A stretch of DNA of 64,000 nt from assembly GCA_017303835.1 (NCBI GenBank), contig JAFLBI010000001.1:124001-188000 (forward strand), read 5' to 3'. The position numbers were made by a program, and so were the translations under genes. This DNA comes from Chitinophagales bacterium. GTDB taxonomy: Bacteria; Bacteroidota; Bacteroidia; Chitinophagales; Chitinophagaceae. The notes under the pieces are model-generated. The model was not told where the DNA came from and did not search any database. It saw nothing but the letters and a program-made list of their open reading frames with translations. Below are positions 52,352 to 61,034 of the stretch, piece after piece (the first letter of the stretch is position 1; each line of letters starts with the position of its first letter).

Positions 52352-52375
52352 AGCCACCTAAGGGTGGCTTTTTTG
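52352..52375 (+). terminator. terminator directly before miaA
   Basis: AGCCACC / GGTGGCT with a 4-nt loop is followed by six T. It ends 4 nt before the miaA ATG. No promoter box lies between, so miaA seems to rely on read-through. Confidence 0.9.
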
Positions 52376-52378
52376 TGC

Positions 52379-53296
52379 ATGAGCCAATTTGAACATACAC
52401 TGGTGGTTATTGCAGGACCTACTGCTGTTGGTAAAACGGCATCGGCCATTCGTATAGCACAACATTTTCAAACAGCGATTATCTCTGCTGATTCACGTCA
52501 ATGTTATCGTGAATTGGCTATTGGTGTTGCCAGGCCAAGTGAAGCAGAGCTTGCAGCAGTTCCACACTATTTTATTGCTTCGCACAGTGTTCAGGATAAT
52601 CTCTCTGCAGCAGATTTTGCAGCGTATGCGTCAAATCAACTCAAGCAATTGTTTCAACAGCACAAAGTAGTAGTAATGGCTGGTGGAACTGGTTTATACA
52701 TCAAAGCATTGTGTGAAGGATTGGATGAAATACCACCTGTTCCACAAAATATTCGTGATGCTATTACACAGCGTTATGCGCGAGAGGGAATTGTATGGCT
52801 GCAGCAGGAATTAGCTCAGCGCGATCCGGCATTTTGGGCGATGGCTGAACAACAAAACCCGCGCAGACTACAACGTGCATTAGAAGTTCTGGAAACAACA
52901 GGACAATCCATTACCATTTTTCAAAAAGGCGGACAGGCAGCACATGATTTCAATATCGTGTACATCGGTATTGAGTTGCCGCGGGAAATATTATACGCGA
53001 GAATTAATACACGTGTTGATGATATGATGAACATGGGTTTGCTTGAAGAAGTGAAGTCTGTAAAGTCTTATGCTGATTTACCCGCTTTGCAGACAGTAGG
53101 CTACGCAGAATTATTTGATTATTTATCAGGTAAGACCACACTTGATTTTGCCGTAGATAAAATCAAGCAGCATACCAGAAATTATGCCAAGCGACAAATG
53201 ACTTGGTTTAAAAAAGATGAGAAGTACAAGTGGTTTTCACCAGATGGTTCTGAATCAGTGCTTGCCTATCTATCCGAAAAAGGGATTAGAATTTAA
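52379..53296 (+). CDS. miaA: tRNA dimethylallyltransferase
   Basis: This 305-residue enzyme adds the isopentenyl group to A37 of tRNAs that read UNN codons. Motifs are the P-loop GPTAVGKTASA, DSRQCYRELAIGVARP, AGGTGLYIKALCEG and the C-terminal QHTRNYAKRQMTWFKKD. ATG 52379 is chosen because the longer in-frame start at 52364 lies within the terminator stem. The last 11 bp overlap the convergent FadL-like gene. Confidence 0.94.
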   Translation: MSQFEHTLVVIAGPTAVGKTASAIRIAQHFQTAIISADSRQCYRELAIGVARPSEAELAAVPHYFIASHSVQDNLSAADFAAYASNQLKQLFQQHKVVVMAGGTGLYIKALCEGLDEIPPVPQNIRDAITQRYAREGIVWLQQELAQRDPAFWAMAEQQNPRRLQRALEVLETTGQSITIFQKGGQAAHDFNIVYIGIELPREILYARINTRVDDMMNMGLLEEVKSVKSYADLPALQTVGYAELFDYLSGKTTLDFAVDKIKQHTRNYAKRQMTWFKKDEKYKWFSPDGSESVLAYLSEKGIRI

Positions 53297-54815
53297 AGCC
53301 GAGCGTCATCACCAGATTACCAATATTGCCTCTTTGTGTAGCAAACGTATTTGGTTTATCATTCAAAGCATACGGCATTTGTACTGCTCTGTTGAATAAG
53401 TGGGCGTAAGACAAATCAATAAACACACCTTTATTCCGGTAACCTAAGCCACCGGATACCAGCCAACGATCTGCTTTTAAGTCAGCACTTCTGTAAGGGC
53501 TTCCATAATAAGCTGTACCTGCTCTTACCATGAAGGTGTTGAATTTAAGCTCTCCACCAAAGCGTACATTCACATTGCCCTTGTAATAATCCTTGATTGT
53601 TTGGTTCAAGAGATTGTAGTATTCTACCAGCTGGTTGGTTTGATCAATTGCATTGTAACGTGTGCCGCTATATTGTACATACTCTACATCTGCACTTACA
53701 AATCCTTTCTGCATTCTGGTATCATTCACTTCGCGGAAAACATAACTGGCACTTACAATTGCACGCAGCGGTGTAATCACGTTATATTCTCTTCTGCCTG
53801 GATCATTATCGCGCAGGCGATCACTGCTTTCTGAGCGAAGACCTGCATAGTTTTCTGTATTTGCGGTCATCCAAGCACGTATTTCATCGCGGAAGCCCAA
53901 TAATTGTGGGGTATGAAATGCTACACCTATTCTGAATGATTCCTGTGGTTTATAAATCATACCTAGTTTAGCACCAATACCTGCACCTCTGCTGGTGAGT
54001 TTTTCTCTGAACTGAAAGAATGCAAAATCGTTATTGTTATTGTTCGTTGCATCGTATTCGCTGTAGTTCAGGTCTCTTGAGTAATTAATGATGGGAATGG
54101 TAAGCGTACCGCCGAGGTATAATTTGTCATCCATATTACCGGCCATGGCGAGTGCTAACTCATTGTAACCGCCGGTTGTTTGCGCATCATAATATTGTTT
54201 AACGCCTGTACTTAGTGGTACCAAACTTTGATAGCCAATAAAGCTGCCACCGGGTCCGCTTAATGTATCAACCAGAAATGTTCTGAATGCGAGGGAAGAG
54301 CCAAATACATAATTGAATAAAGCTGCATTGGTATCTGCTCTGTCTCGTGTAAGTTCTTCGAGGTATTGTTCTGTGAAAGAGCTTACGTTATTTAAACCTT
54401 GAAACTGTACACGGTTATTGTAATTGGCCAATTGGTTTACAGAAAAGGAGATTGCAGTGCTTGTCCACTTACTGCCCTGATATTTACTACCACCACCGAG
54501 TATAATGCCACTTGCGCCCATCCCAAATCCTGATTTGCGCACACTTGTATCACTGCCTCTGTAATTGAATTTATTACCATTGAAGCCCATGCCTGGAGTG
54601 ATAACCAGCTCTCTGGTTTTAAATAAGCCTATACCAGCGGGGTTTACGTGTGCTGCCGTAATATCGCCACCCAATGAGGCCATTACACCTCCTGTAGCCA
54701 CATTACGTGCAGTACCTTGTTGTATAAACCAGCTATAGCGTATGGCTTCATCAACAGATTGCGCATTCGTTTTAAGCGCTAGCGCCAGAACAGCCAGGGC
54801 AAATATTCGTTTCAT
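53286..54815 (-). CDS. FadL/OMPP1-like outer-membrane protein
   Basis: This 509-residue protein has a short signal peptide (MKRIFALAVLALALKTNAQ). It begins like OmpP1/FadL/TodX barrels, with GTARNVATGGVMASLGGDIT then AHVNPAGIGLFKTRELV. Many strands follow, ending NLVMTLGFKF. Family members take up hydrophobic compounds across the outer membrane; the substrate here is unknown. It overlaps miaA tail to tail by 11 bp. A short gap separates it from the lipoprotein at 54890. Confidence 0.8.
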   Translation of the reverse strand: MKRIFALAVLALALKTNAQSVDEAIRYSWFIQQGTARNVATGGVMASLGGDITAAHVNPAGIGLFKTRELVITPGMGFNGNKFNYRGSDTSVRKSGFGMGASGIILGGGSKYQGSKWTSTAISFSVNQLANYNNRVQFQGLNNVSSFTEQYLEELTRDRADTNAALFNYVFGSSLAFRTFLVDTLSGPGGSFIGYQSLVPLSTGVKQYYDAQTTGGYNELALAMAGNMDDKLYLGGTLTIPIINYSRDLNYSEYDATNNNNNDFAFFQFREKLTSRGAGIGAKLGMIYKPQESFRIGVAFHTPQLLGFRDEIRAWMTANTENYAGLRSESSDRLRDNDPGRREYNVITPLRAIVSASYVFREVNDTRMQKGFVSADVEYVQYSGTRYNAIDQTNQLVEYYNLLNQTIKDYYKGNVNVRFGGELKFNTFMVRAGTAYYGSPYRSADLKADRWLVSGGLGYRNKGVFIDLSYAHLFNRAVQMPYALNDKPNTFATQRGNIGNLVMTLGFKF

Positions 54816-54889
54816 GTGTTCTTTTGAATGGGTATACGTATCCTGTCCCAGATAATGGGTATTTCTGATTCCGATCTTTTAGGGAATGA

Positions 54890-55645
54890 TTAGTTGCCTC
54901 TTCCACCTCTTCCACCTGCGCTACTACTTGTAGCCGTGCTGTTGGTAGTACCACCACTGGTACCGCCGGCGCTACTACTTACACCTCCTGAATAAGATGA
55001 GCTGTTACCAGAAGAGAAAGTACGTGCTGATCTGTCCCAACTGCTGGTACTGCTGCTGCTATTAGAACCAGAGTTGGAAAATACACGGCGAACCATGTTT
55101 CCAAAACCAGCATTCTGGTTATTGCCAGGTGAGGAGATACCGGTTTTGGCGTCTCTTACGAGGTAATTATCGTTATTGTAGTTTCTGTTTCTGTAGGCTG
55201 TGGCAGTGGTGCCAGAGTTGGTACCTCTACTAGGATTCTTGTAGTTATTTACCAGAATCAATGGGCTGCCCCAGCCATTACCACCCATGCCCCAGCCAAA
55301 GCCAGGTCTGTTCCAGCTATTCCAGCCCCAGGAATTCCAACCCATGGTGTTCCAACCCATAGTATTCCACATATTCCAGGTGCTGAAACGTACATCAAAA
55401 CGAGGATCGTTCCAGTAGCCAAAATCGTCAATACTACTCCATCTGTTGGATCTGCTGCTTACCCTACGGCGCAGATAATTATCATCCTTTACATAAGCTT
55501 CCTCATAGTCATCTCTGTTCTCTCTGGCAACTGTTTCTCTACCTGGAGAATAGTATACATCATCAGGTGTTTGACCTGATTTGTAGGCAGCACAACTGCT
55601 GAGCAGTGAAGCAGCTAAAAGGAGCGGTAGTAAATTGGTTTTCAT
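54890..55645 (-). CDS. low-complexity lipoprotein rich in W/G/N and S
   Basis: This 251-residue protein starts at ATG 55645 (a GTG two codons earlier is less likely). The lipobox LSSC predicts lipidation at Cys18. A charged region with DDFGYWNDPRFDVRFSTWN leads to repeats such as NTMGWNTMGWNSWGWNSW and then a Gly/Asn/Ser-rich tail ending GGRGGRGN. The Trp repeats suggest binding to a surface or sugar, but no family is recognised. It is probably transcribed with or just before the FadL-like gene. Confidence 0.7.
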   Translation of the reverse strand: MKTNLLPLLLAASLLSSCAAYKSGQTPDDVYYSPGRETVARENRDDYEEAYVKDDNYLRRRVSSRSNRWSSIDDFGYWNDPRFDVRFSTWNMWNTMGWNTMGWNSWGWNSWNRPGFGWGMGGNGWGSPLILVNNYKNPSRGTNSGTTATAYRNRNYNNDNYLVRDAKTGISSPGNNQNAGFGNMVRRVFSNSGSNSSSSTSSWDRSARTFSSGNSSSYSGGVSSSAGGTSGGTTNSTATSSSAGGRGGRGN

Positions 55646-55681
55646 GGCCACTGTTTTAGGTGATGTGATGGTGAAGTTACA

Positions 55682-55746
55682 TACATTTGCGACGCTTTCG
55701 TCTTCCGTTTATCAAATCCAAATAGTTTGCCATAGATCGCAAACGG
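55682..55746 (+). promoter_or_regulatory. proS promoter box and structured leader
   Basis: A -7 box TACATTTG (55682-55689) lies 94 nt before the ATG, an unusually long leader for this window. The leader has GACG/CGTC and two pairings that exclude each other: CCGTTT (55705-55710) with AAACGG (55741-55746), and GTTTGC (55725-55730) with GCAAAC (55739-55744). No clear -33 is seen. Confidence 0.45.
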
Positions 55747-55783
55747 GAGGATTGAAATGTTAAAGAAATCTTAAAAGAATTAC

Positions 55784-57262
55784 ATGAGCAAGGAAATTAC
55801 CTCCAGGGCCCAGGATTATTCCCAGTGGTATTATGATTTGATCCTGAAAAGTGGTTTGGCCGATTACAGTGCAGTGCGTGGTTGTATGGTCATTAAGCCC
55901 TATGGTTTTGCCCTTTGGGAGAATATGCGCGATGTGTTGGACAAGATGTTCAAAGATACCGGACACGTCAACGCCTATTTCCCGCTCTTTGTACCCAAAA
56001 GCCTGTTTGAAGCCGAAGAAAAGAATGCTGAAGGTTTCGCCAAAGAATGCGCCGTGGTAACGCATTATCGCCTGAAAGCTGATCCTAATAACAAGGGAAA
56101 ACTCATTGTTGATCCGGAAGCTAAACTGGAGGAAGAATTGGTGGTTCGCCCAACCAGTGAAGCCATTATTTGGAATACCTATAAAACCTGGATTCAGTCT
56201 TACCGTGATTTGCCCATTTTGGTGAATCAGTGGGCCAACGTAGTGCGTTGGGAAATGCGTACACGTCTTTTCCTGCGTACCGCAGAGTTTCTGTGGCAGG
56301 AAGGCCACACCGCCCATGCTACTGCTGAGGAAGCAATCGTGGAAACCAAAAAGATGCTGGATGTGTATGCCGACTTTGTAGAAAATTGGATGGCATTACC
56401 GGTAGTAAAGGGTGTAAAGTCGCCTAACGAACGTTTTGCTGGTGCAGAAGATACATACTGCATTGAGGCATTGATGCAAGATGGCAAAGCATTGCAAGCG
56501 GGTACTTCGCATTTTCTTGGACAAAACTTCGCCAAGGCATTTGATGTGAAGTTTAGCGATAAGGAAAACAAACTGGATTATGTATGGGCCACCAGTTGGG
56601 GTGTGAGTACGCGATTGATTGGTGCATTGGTGATGGCGCATAGTGATGATAATGGATTGGTACTGCCACCAAAGATTGCACCAGTACAAGTGGTGATTGT
56701 ACCCATTTATCGTGGTGATGAGCAAAAGCAAATCATCGATGCTAAAGTACACGAGCTTGTACAGCAATTAAAGTCATTGGGAATTACAGTGAAGTACGAT
56801 GACAGCGATAATGCTAGACCAGGCTGGAAATTTGCTGAATATGAATTGAAGGGTGTGCCGGTACGAGTGGCTTTGGGTCCTAAAGACCTCGAGAACAATG
56901 TAGCTGAAATCGCCAGACGTGATACCAAAGAGAAAACATCTGTAAGTCTTGATGGACTTGCACAGCATATACAACAATTGCTGGCAGATATTCAGCAGAA
57001 TCTATACAATAGGGCTAAAGCTTATCGCGATGAGCACATCACACCTGCAAATACCTGGGATGAGTTTGTACAAATCCTGGATACCAAAGGTGGTTTTGTA
57101 GCAGCGCATTGGGATGGTACACCGGAAACTGAGGAGAAGATTAAGGAAATGAGTAAAGCTACCATTCGCTGTATTCCGCTGAATAACCAGCAGGAAAGTG
57201 GTGCTTGTATTCTTACGGGTAAGCCTTCTGCTCAGCGCGTATTATTTGCAAGAGCTTACTAA
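55784..57262 (+). CDS. proS: prolyl-tRNA synthetase, archaeal/eukaryotic-like type
   Basis: This 492-residue protein charges tRNA-Pro. Class II motifs are seen: [36 protein letters not shown] and [20 protein letters not shown], followed by an anticodon-binding domain. It has no editing insertion between motifs 2 and 3 and has a C-terminal extension, as in the archaeal-type ProS of many Bacteroidota. Upstream is a 94-nt structured leader. The DUF2752 gene follows after 9 nt. Confidence 0.95.
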   Translation: MSKEITSRAQDYSQWYYDLILKSGLADYSAVRGCMVIKPYGFALWENMRDVLDKMFKDTGHVNAYFPLFVPKSLFEAEEKNAEGFAKECAVVTHYRLKADPNNKGKLIVDPEAKLEEELVVRPTSEAIIWNTYKTWIQSYRDLPILVNQWANVVRWEMRTRLFLRTAEFLWQEGHTAHATAEEAIVETKKMLDVYADFVENWMALPVVKGVKSPNERFAGAEDTYCIEALMQDGKALQAGTSHFLGQNFAKAFDVKFSDKENKLDYVWATSWGVSTRLIGALVMAHSDDNGLVLPPKIAPVQVVIVPIYRGDEQKQIIDAKVHELVQQLKSLGITVKYDDSDNARPGWKFAEYELKGVPVRVALGPKDLENNVAEIARRDTKEKTSVSLDGLAQHIQQLLADIQQNLYNRAKAYRDEHITPANTWDEFVQILDTKGGFVAAHWDGTPETEEKIKEMSKATIRCIPLNNQQESGACILTGKPSAQRVLFARAY

Positions 57263-57271
57263 GTCAACCTT

Positions 57272-57595
57272 ATGCTGATTCTATGGTCATCTGCTGTGCA
57301 TTGGCTGGAACAGCATCAATTGCCTTGTCCCTTTAAAGCGTGGTTATACCTGCCTTGCCCGGGTTGTGGTTTTCAGCGTGCATTCATTGCCTTATTGAAA
57401 GGAGCGTGGTTGCTCAGTTTTGAAACCTATCCCGGGTTAATACCTATGCTTTGCTTATTCGGTTTTGTATTGCTGCACATCCGGAAAAAATTTACAACCG
57501 GCGCATCCTGGATACAATCAGGTTATGTGTTTGTAACAGCCGTAATCTTATTATCTTACGTGTCAAGAATCCTTCATCATTTTCAAAATACCTGA
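57272..57595 (+). CDS. DUF2752 membrane protein
   Basis: This 107-residue protein has the DUF2752 motif LPCPGCGFQRAFIALLKG after an N-terminal helix, and two more helices (PGLIPMLCLFGFVLLHI, GYVFVTAVILLSYVSRIL). CPGCG may bind a metal or form a disulfide. Function unknown. In Bacteroidota it commonly stands next to a CCC-motif membrane protein gene, which is the case here (1 nt apart). Confidence 0.85.
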   Translation: MLILWSSAVHWLEQHQLPCPFKAWLYLPCPGCGFQRAFIALLKGAWLLSFETYPGLIPMLCLFGFVLLHIRKKFTTGASWIQSGYVFVTAVILLSYVSRILHHFQNT

Positions 57596-57596
57596 T

Positions 57597-57968
57597 ATGG
57601 ATATCCAGGAAACCAATCAACAATACCAACCAGAACCTCAACCACAGCAGTCAGCTTTTCAATATGCTTTACCCAATGCCACTGCTGTATTGGTGATGGG
57701 TATCTTATCTATTCTTTCTTGTTTTTGTTATGGATTGGGTATCGTCTTTGGTGGAATCGCTATTTACCTGGCAGGTAAAGATGCCAAGCTTTATGCCGAA
57801 TATCCACAGCAATACACGCCCGGTTCTTTGGCCAACCTGAAAGCAGGCAAAATCTGCGGTATCATTGGTTTGATTATTTCCGCATTATTTCTGTTGTTGA
57901 TGATTATCGTTTGGTCTACTATCGGCACAGAAGTTTTGAAGCAGGAAGGTTTATTCCGTGATATCTAA
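57597..57968 (+). CDS. CCC-motif (DUF4190-like) membrane protein
   Basis: This 123-residue protein has a Gln/Pro-rich cytoplasmic N-terminus and two helices (VLVMGILSILSCFCYGLGIV and GKICGIIGLIISALFLLLM). The loop is GKDAKLYAEYPQQYTPGSLA followed by NLKAGK. This is the pattern of the Bacteroidota CCC-motif membrane proteins. Function unknown. It is encoded directly after the DUF2752 gene and probably works with it. Confidence 0.75.
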   Translation: MDIQETNQQYQPEPQPQQSAFQYALPNATAVLVMGILSILSCFCYGLGIVFGGIAIYLAGKDAKLYAEYPQQYTPGSLANLKAGKICGIIGLIISALFLLLMIIVWSTIGTEVLKQEGLFRDI

Positions 57969-57977
57969 GCAGCACTG

Positions 57978-57985
57978 TACATTTG
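57978..57985 (+). promoter_or_regulatory. -7 box of truB
   Basis: TACATTTG ends 4 nt before the GTG start at 57990. If it is active, the GTG would be at or within about 3 nt of the 5' end, which means a leaderless mRNA. Confidence 0.6.
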
Positions 57986-57989
57986 CGCC

Positions 57990-58700
57990 GTGCAACCAAT
58001 TCCCTCATTTCTGGAAGGTCGGGTTTTGTTACTCGATAAACCACTAGACTGGACATCTTTTGATATCGTTAAAAAGATCAGGATACTGACCAAAGTATCT
58101 AAAGTAGGGCATGCCGGAACTTTAGATCCACTGGCTACCGGACTCCTCATTGTTTGTACAGGTAAGTTTACCAAAAAGATCAATGAGTATATGGGGATGG
58201 AGAAGGAATACACAGGCTCTATTACCCTTGGTGCTACTACACCTACTTATGATCTGGAGAGTGCACCAGTGAATCAACAAGATATAAGTTCGCTAACAGA
58301 GGCTATGTTGCACGAAGCGACAAAACAGTTTACGGGCGATATTATGCAAGTACCGCCAAGTCATTCTGCCATTAAGCGCAATGGCCAGCCGGTGTACATT
58401 GCTGCGCGAAAAGGCGAGGATGTTGTACTAGAACCAAGGCCAATTCGTATCAGTGCGTTTACAATAGAAAGAATTGAAATGCCCAAAATATATTTCAAAG
58501 TAGTGTGCTCAACAGGTACTTATATCAGAAGTCTCGCGCATGATTATGGCAAAGCATTGGGTGTTGGTGGTTATCTCAGCGGCCTGCGCAGAACACGCAT
58601 CGGTGAATTCAGTGTTGATGATGCTTATACGATTGAACAGTTTGCAGAAGAAATTAAAGCCATTCGTGCATTAGAAGGGCAGACCAATACCCAGCTGTAA
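57990..58700 (+). CDS. truB: tRNA pseudouridine synthase B
   Basis: This 236-residue enzyme makes pseudouridine 55 in the T loop of tRNAs. Motifs are LLLDKPLDWTSFDIVKKI, GHAGTLDPLATGLLIV with the catalytic Asp, QVPPSHSAIKRNGQPVY and CSTGTYIRSLAHDYG. The start is GTG, because no ATG exists before the conserved region. It ends 30 bp inside the convergent tamL gene. Confidence 0.94.
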   Translation: MQPIPSFLEGRVLLLDKPLDWTSFDIVKKIRILTKVSKVGHAGTLDPLATGLLIVCTGKFTKKINEYMGMEKEYTGSITLGATTPTYDLESAPVNQQDISSLTEAMLHEATKQFTGDIMQVPPSHSAIKRNGQPVYIAARKGEDVVLEPRPIRISAFTIERIEMPKIYFKVVCSTGTYIRSLAHDYGKALGVGGYLSGLRRTRIGEFSVDDAYTIEQFAEEIKAIRALEGQTNTQL

Positions 58701-61028
58701 AGCAGCGTTTCGTACCTCAACACCATTGGGTCTTGTTTCGGTTAGTGCTAGTCTGTCCAATCTTGCCCAACCGCCATTGTAAGGTCTTGCCGGGTCTTTG
58801 AGTTTATAGCCTGCATCCAATCTGATCAGGAAGTAAGAAAAGTCAAAACGAATTCCCGTACCCACGCCAATGGCGAGGTCTCTACCTAATCTGCTCAAAG
58901 CAAATTCACCATCAGGCAGGTTGCTGTCCTTGCGGATATTCCAGATATTACCAATATCACTGAATACAGCACCACCAATTTTAAATGAGCCAATATTCCA
59001 GATCGTATAGCGGTATTCCAGGTTAAACTCTAACTGCATATCGCCAAAACGTTCCCGGAAATTGATGCCGGAAGAATCATAGAACCTAGATGAGCCCAAA
59101 CCCAATTGTCTGATCTGCCATGCACGCATACTGTTGGGGCCACCGGCAGCAAATTGTTTGAAGAAGGGCATCACCCTTCCTGTTGAGGCATCATCACTAT
59201 AATTCCAACCAACACCTAGAAATGCACGATAAGCAAATTCTGTTTTCGGTTTTTTATGCGAGAAACGATATTCTGCTTCGCCTTTTATGAAGCGAAATAT
59301 CTGGTTGTACAAGGAAGGAAATAAACCTGTGAGAAAACCGGATTCCTCCGCGCCAAAACGCAGGTAATGGCTATTGTATAAACTGCGTTTACCCGTCATG
59401 GTTTTGATCCACCCAAAAGATTGGCTCACCACATTACCATTATTGAAAGTGTATTTTAGGAAGGGGTTTTTATCGAGTAAGGAATCAAGGCCTGATAAGC
59501 GTTCCAGGCTATACAATTCCAGATTTAAGGGTTTGTAGAGCCAAACAGTATTGCCTTTTTTCCACTCATAGCCCCAGCTGCCTACCAATGAACGCAATCG
59601 GAAGATATCTCTTCTGTCTGTGTATGCGCCATTCAGCGATAAGAGTGTTCTTGCATCATCCAGCTTGTCTGCAGCTTTGATGCGGAAGGGCAGAATCAAT
59701 CTCGGGAAGCTGTATGAATGACTAATACTGAATTGTGTACTCTGTAATAACTGAGCAGTATCGGATAAGGTTAATTCAACACCGGCTCTTAAGCTGGTAG
59801 CAGATTGAATGGCCCGCTTCCACACGTTTCTGTTACGATAGGTGAAATTGGTGGATACGCCCAGGAAATTACCGGTAATGAAATTACCTAAGCCTGTATT
59901 TCTGCTGCCTTCCAAATCGATGGAATAATTCTGCTTCAGGTTAGGTACCAGAAAGAGATGCATGTCAACTGTGTCTTTATCTCGTACCTGTGTGCGGCCG
60001 TCAACATTTTGCCAGGCACCAATCTGGCTCAGGCTATTCATTGTTTTGATGAATGCTTTTTCATTGTATAGTGTGCCCTTCCTAAAAAAAGTATGTTCTT
60101 TCAGTGGAGCAAGAATGAACTTACCTTCTTTGTCGTAAATCGTGTATTCCTGAAAATGTTTCCCGCCGCTTTTCTTTCTGATGGTAATACTATCGATGGG
60201 GTCTGTGATGGCAGTTTCAGGGTAATAGTAGATATTCCCAATTTTGTATTGCAAAAACTTCGTTGAGTCTTTCAAGGGTTTGCTCTTGAATAGAACATCC
60301 CAGGTTGGATTCTCCTTACGTTTTCTTGCTGCAGCTTCAATGGCATTGGCTTGCTCAAAAGGATCCAAAGAAAGTGTCATCAGTTGTTTGTCGATGGTAT
60401 CTACTTCAGCCCTCAGGTCATCCTTGTATAATTTCAGATAACCATTGTTGCGATACAGTAAAGTGAGCCTATCTAATTCCTGACTAATAGCCTGTTTGGA
60501 ATAAGGGAGTCCTTTCTTAACTGCTGAAGCGGGCAGTTCCTGTAGGGTGAGTGTCTGCAGCACAGAATCATTCAACTGATAAGCGATAGAATCAAAACGG
60601 ATATTTTTTCCGGTGGTGATTTTCATACTGGCAAATACCCGCTGCTGGTCTTTAATTGTATCTATCCGTATAGAATCTTTGAAACTGGCATAGTAATACC
60701 CTTGAGAATTCAGGTAGTCATTCATCAGTTTTCTGCTTCTGGTAATATTGGTGGTGTCAAAAGCAGGCGGATTCTTGAGGCTGTAAAAGAACAGCAGTAC
60801 GGTAGCTTTTCTGGCCTTTATGCTATCGTACCAATAATTATCTAATTCTGCAGTTAAACGTTTTTTCTCATCTTTGGACAGATTCCCTTCCAGGATTACT
60901 TTATTATCAAAGATGAAAGGTTTATTGGCGGGATAGTTTTTGATAGGAGAACACGCAAAGAAAAATAAGGCAAACACCAATGCGCAGACCAAACGAAGCA
61001 TGAAGGATGTTTTGCCGGTTAAATGCAT
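58671..61028 (-). CDS. translocation and assembly module lipoprotein TamL (Omp85 family)
   Basis: This protein has about 785 residues if it starts at ATG 61028, or 776 from ATG 61001 (MLRLVCALVFALFFFACSPI). The lipobox FFAC marks a lipoprotein. POTRA-like domains follow, with a C-terminal barrel containing YRNRNVWKRAIQSATSLRAG, FAAGGPNSMRAWQIRQLGLG and the last strand ALQLGIGLPF. This is the lipoprotein form of TamA found in Bacteroidota, which assembles outer-membrane proteins. A possible minus-strand -7 box TATATTTG lies at 61062-61055. Confidence 0.85.
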   Translation of the reverse strand: MHLTGKTSFMLRLVCALVFALFFFACSPIKNYPANKPFIFDNKVILEGNLSKDEKKRLTAELDNYWYDSIKARKATVLLFFYSLKNPPAFDTTNITRSRKLMNDYLNSQGYYYASFKDSIRIDTIKDQQRVFASMKITTGKNIRFDSIAYQLNDSVLQTLTLQELPASAVKKGLPYSKQAISQELDRLTLLYRNNGYLKLYKDDLRAEVDTIDKQLMTLSLDPFEQANAIEAAARKRKENPTWDVLFKSKPLKDSTKFLQYKIGNIYYYPETAITDPIDSITIRKKSGGKHFQEYTIYDKEGKFILAPLKEHTFFRKGTLYNEKAFIKTMNSLSQIGAWQNVDGRTQVRDKDTVDMHLFLVPNLKQNYSIDLEGSRNTGLGNFITGNFLGVSTNFTYRNRNVWKRAIQSATSLRAGVELTLSDTAQLLQSTQFSISHSYSFPRLILPFRIKAADKLDDARTLLSLNGAYTDRRDIFRLRSLVGSWGYEWKKGNTVWLYKPLNLELYSLERLSGLDSLLDKNPFLKYTFNNGNVVSQSFGWIKTMTGKRSLYNSHYLRFGAEESGFLTGLFPSLYNQIFRFIKGEAEYRFSHKKPKTEFAYRAFLGVGWNYSDDASTGRVMPFFKQFAAGGPNSMRAWQIRQLGLGSSRFYDSSGINFRERFGDMQLEFNLEYRYTIWNIGSFKIGGAVFSDIGNIWNIRKDSNLPDGEFALSRLGRDLAIGVGTGIRFDFSYFLIRLDAGYKLKDPARPYNGGWARLDRLALTETRPNGVEVRNAALQLGIGLPF

Positions 61029-61034
61029 GATCGC

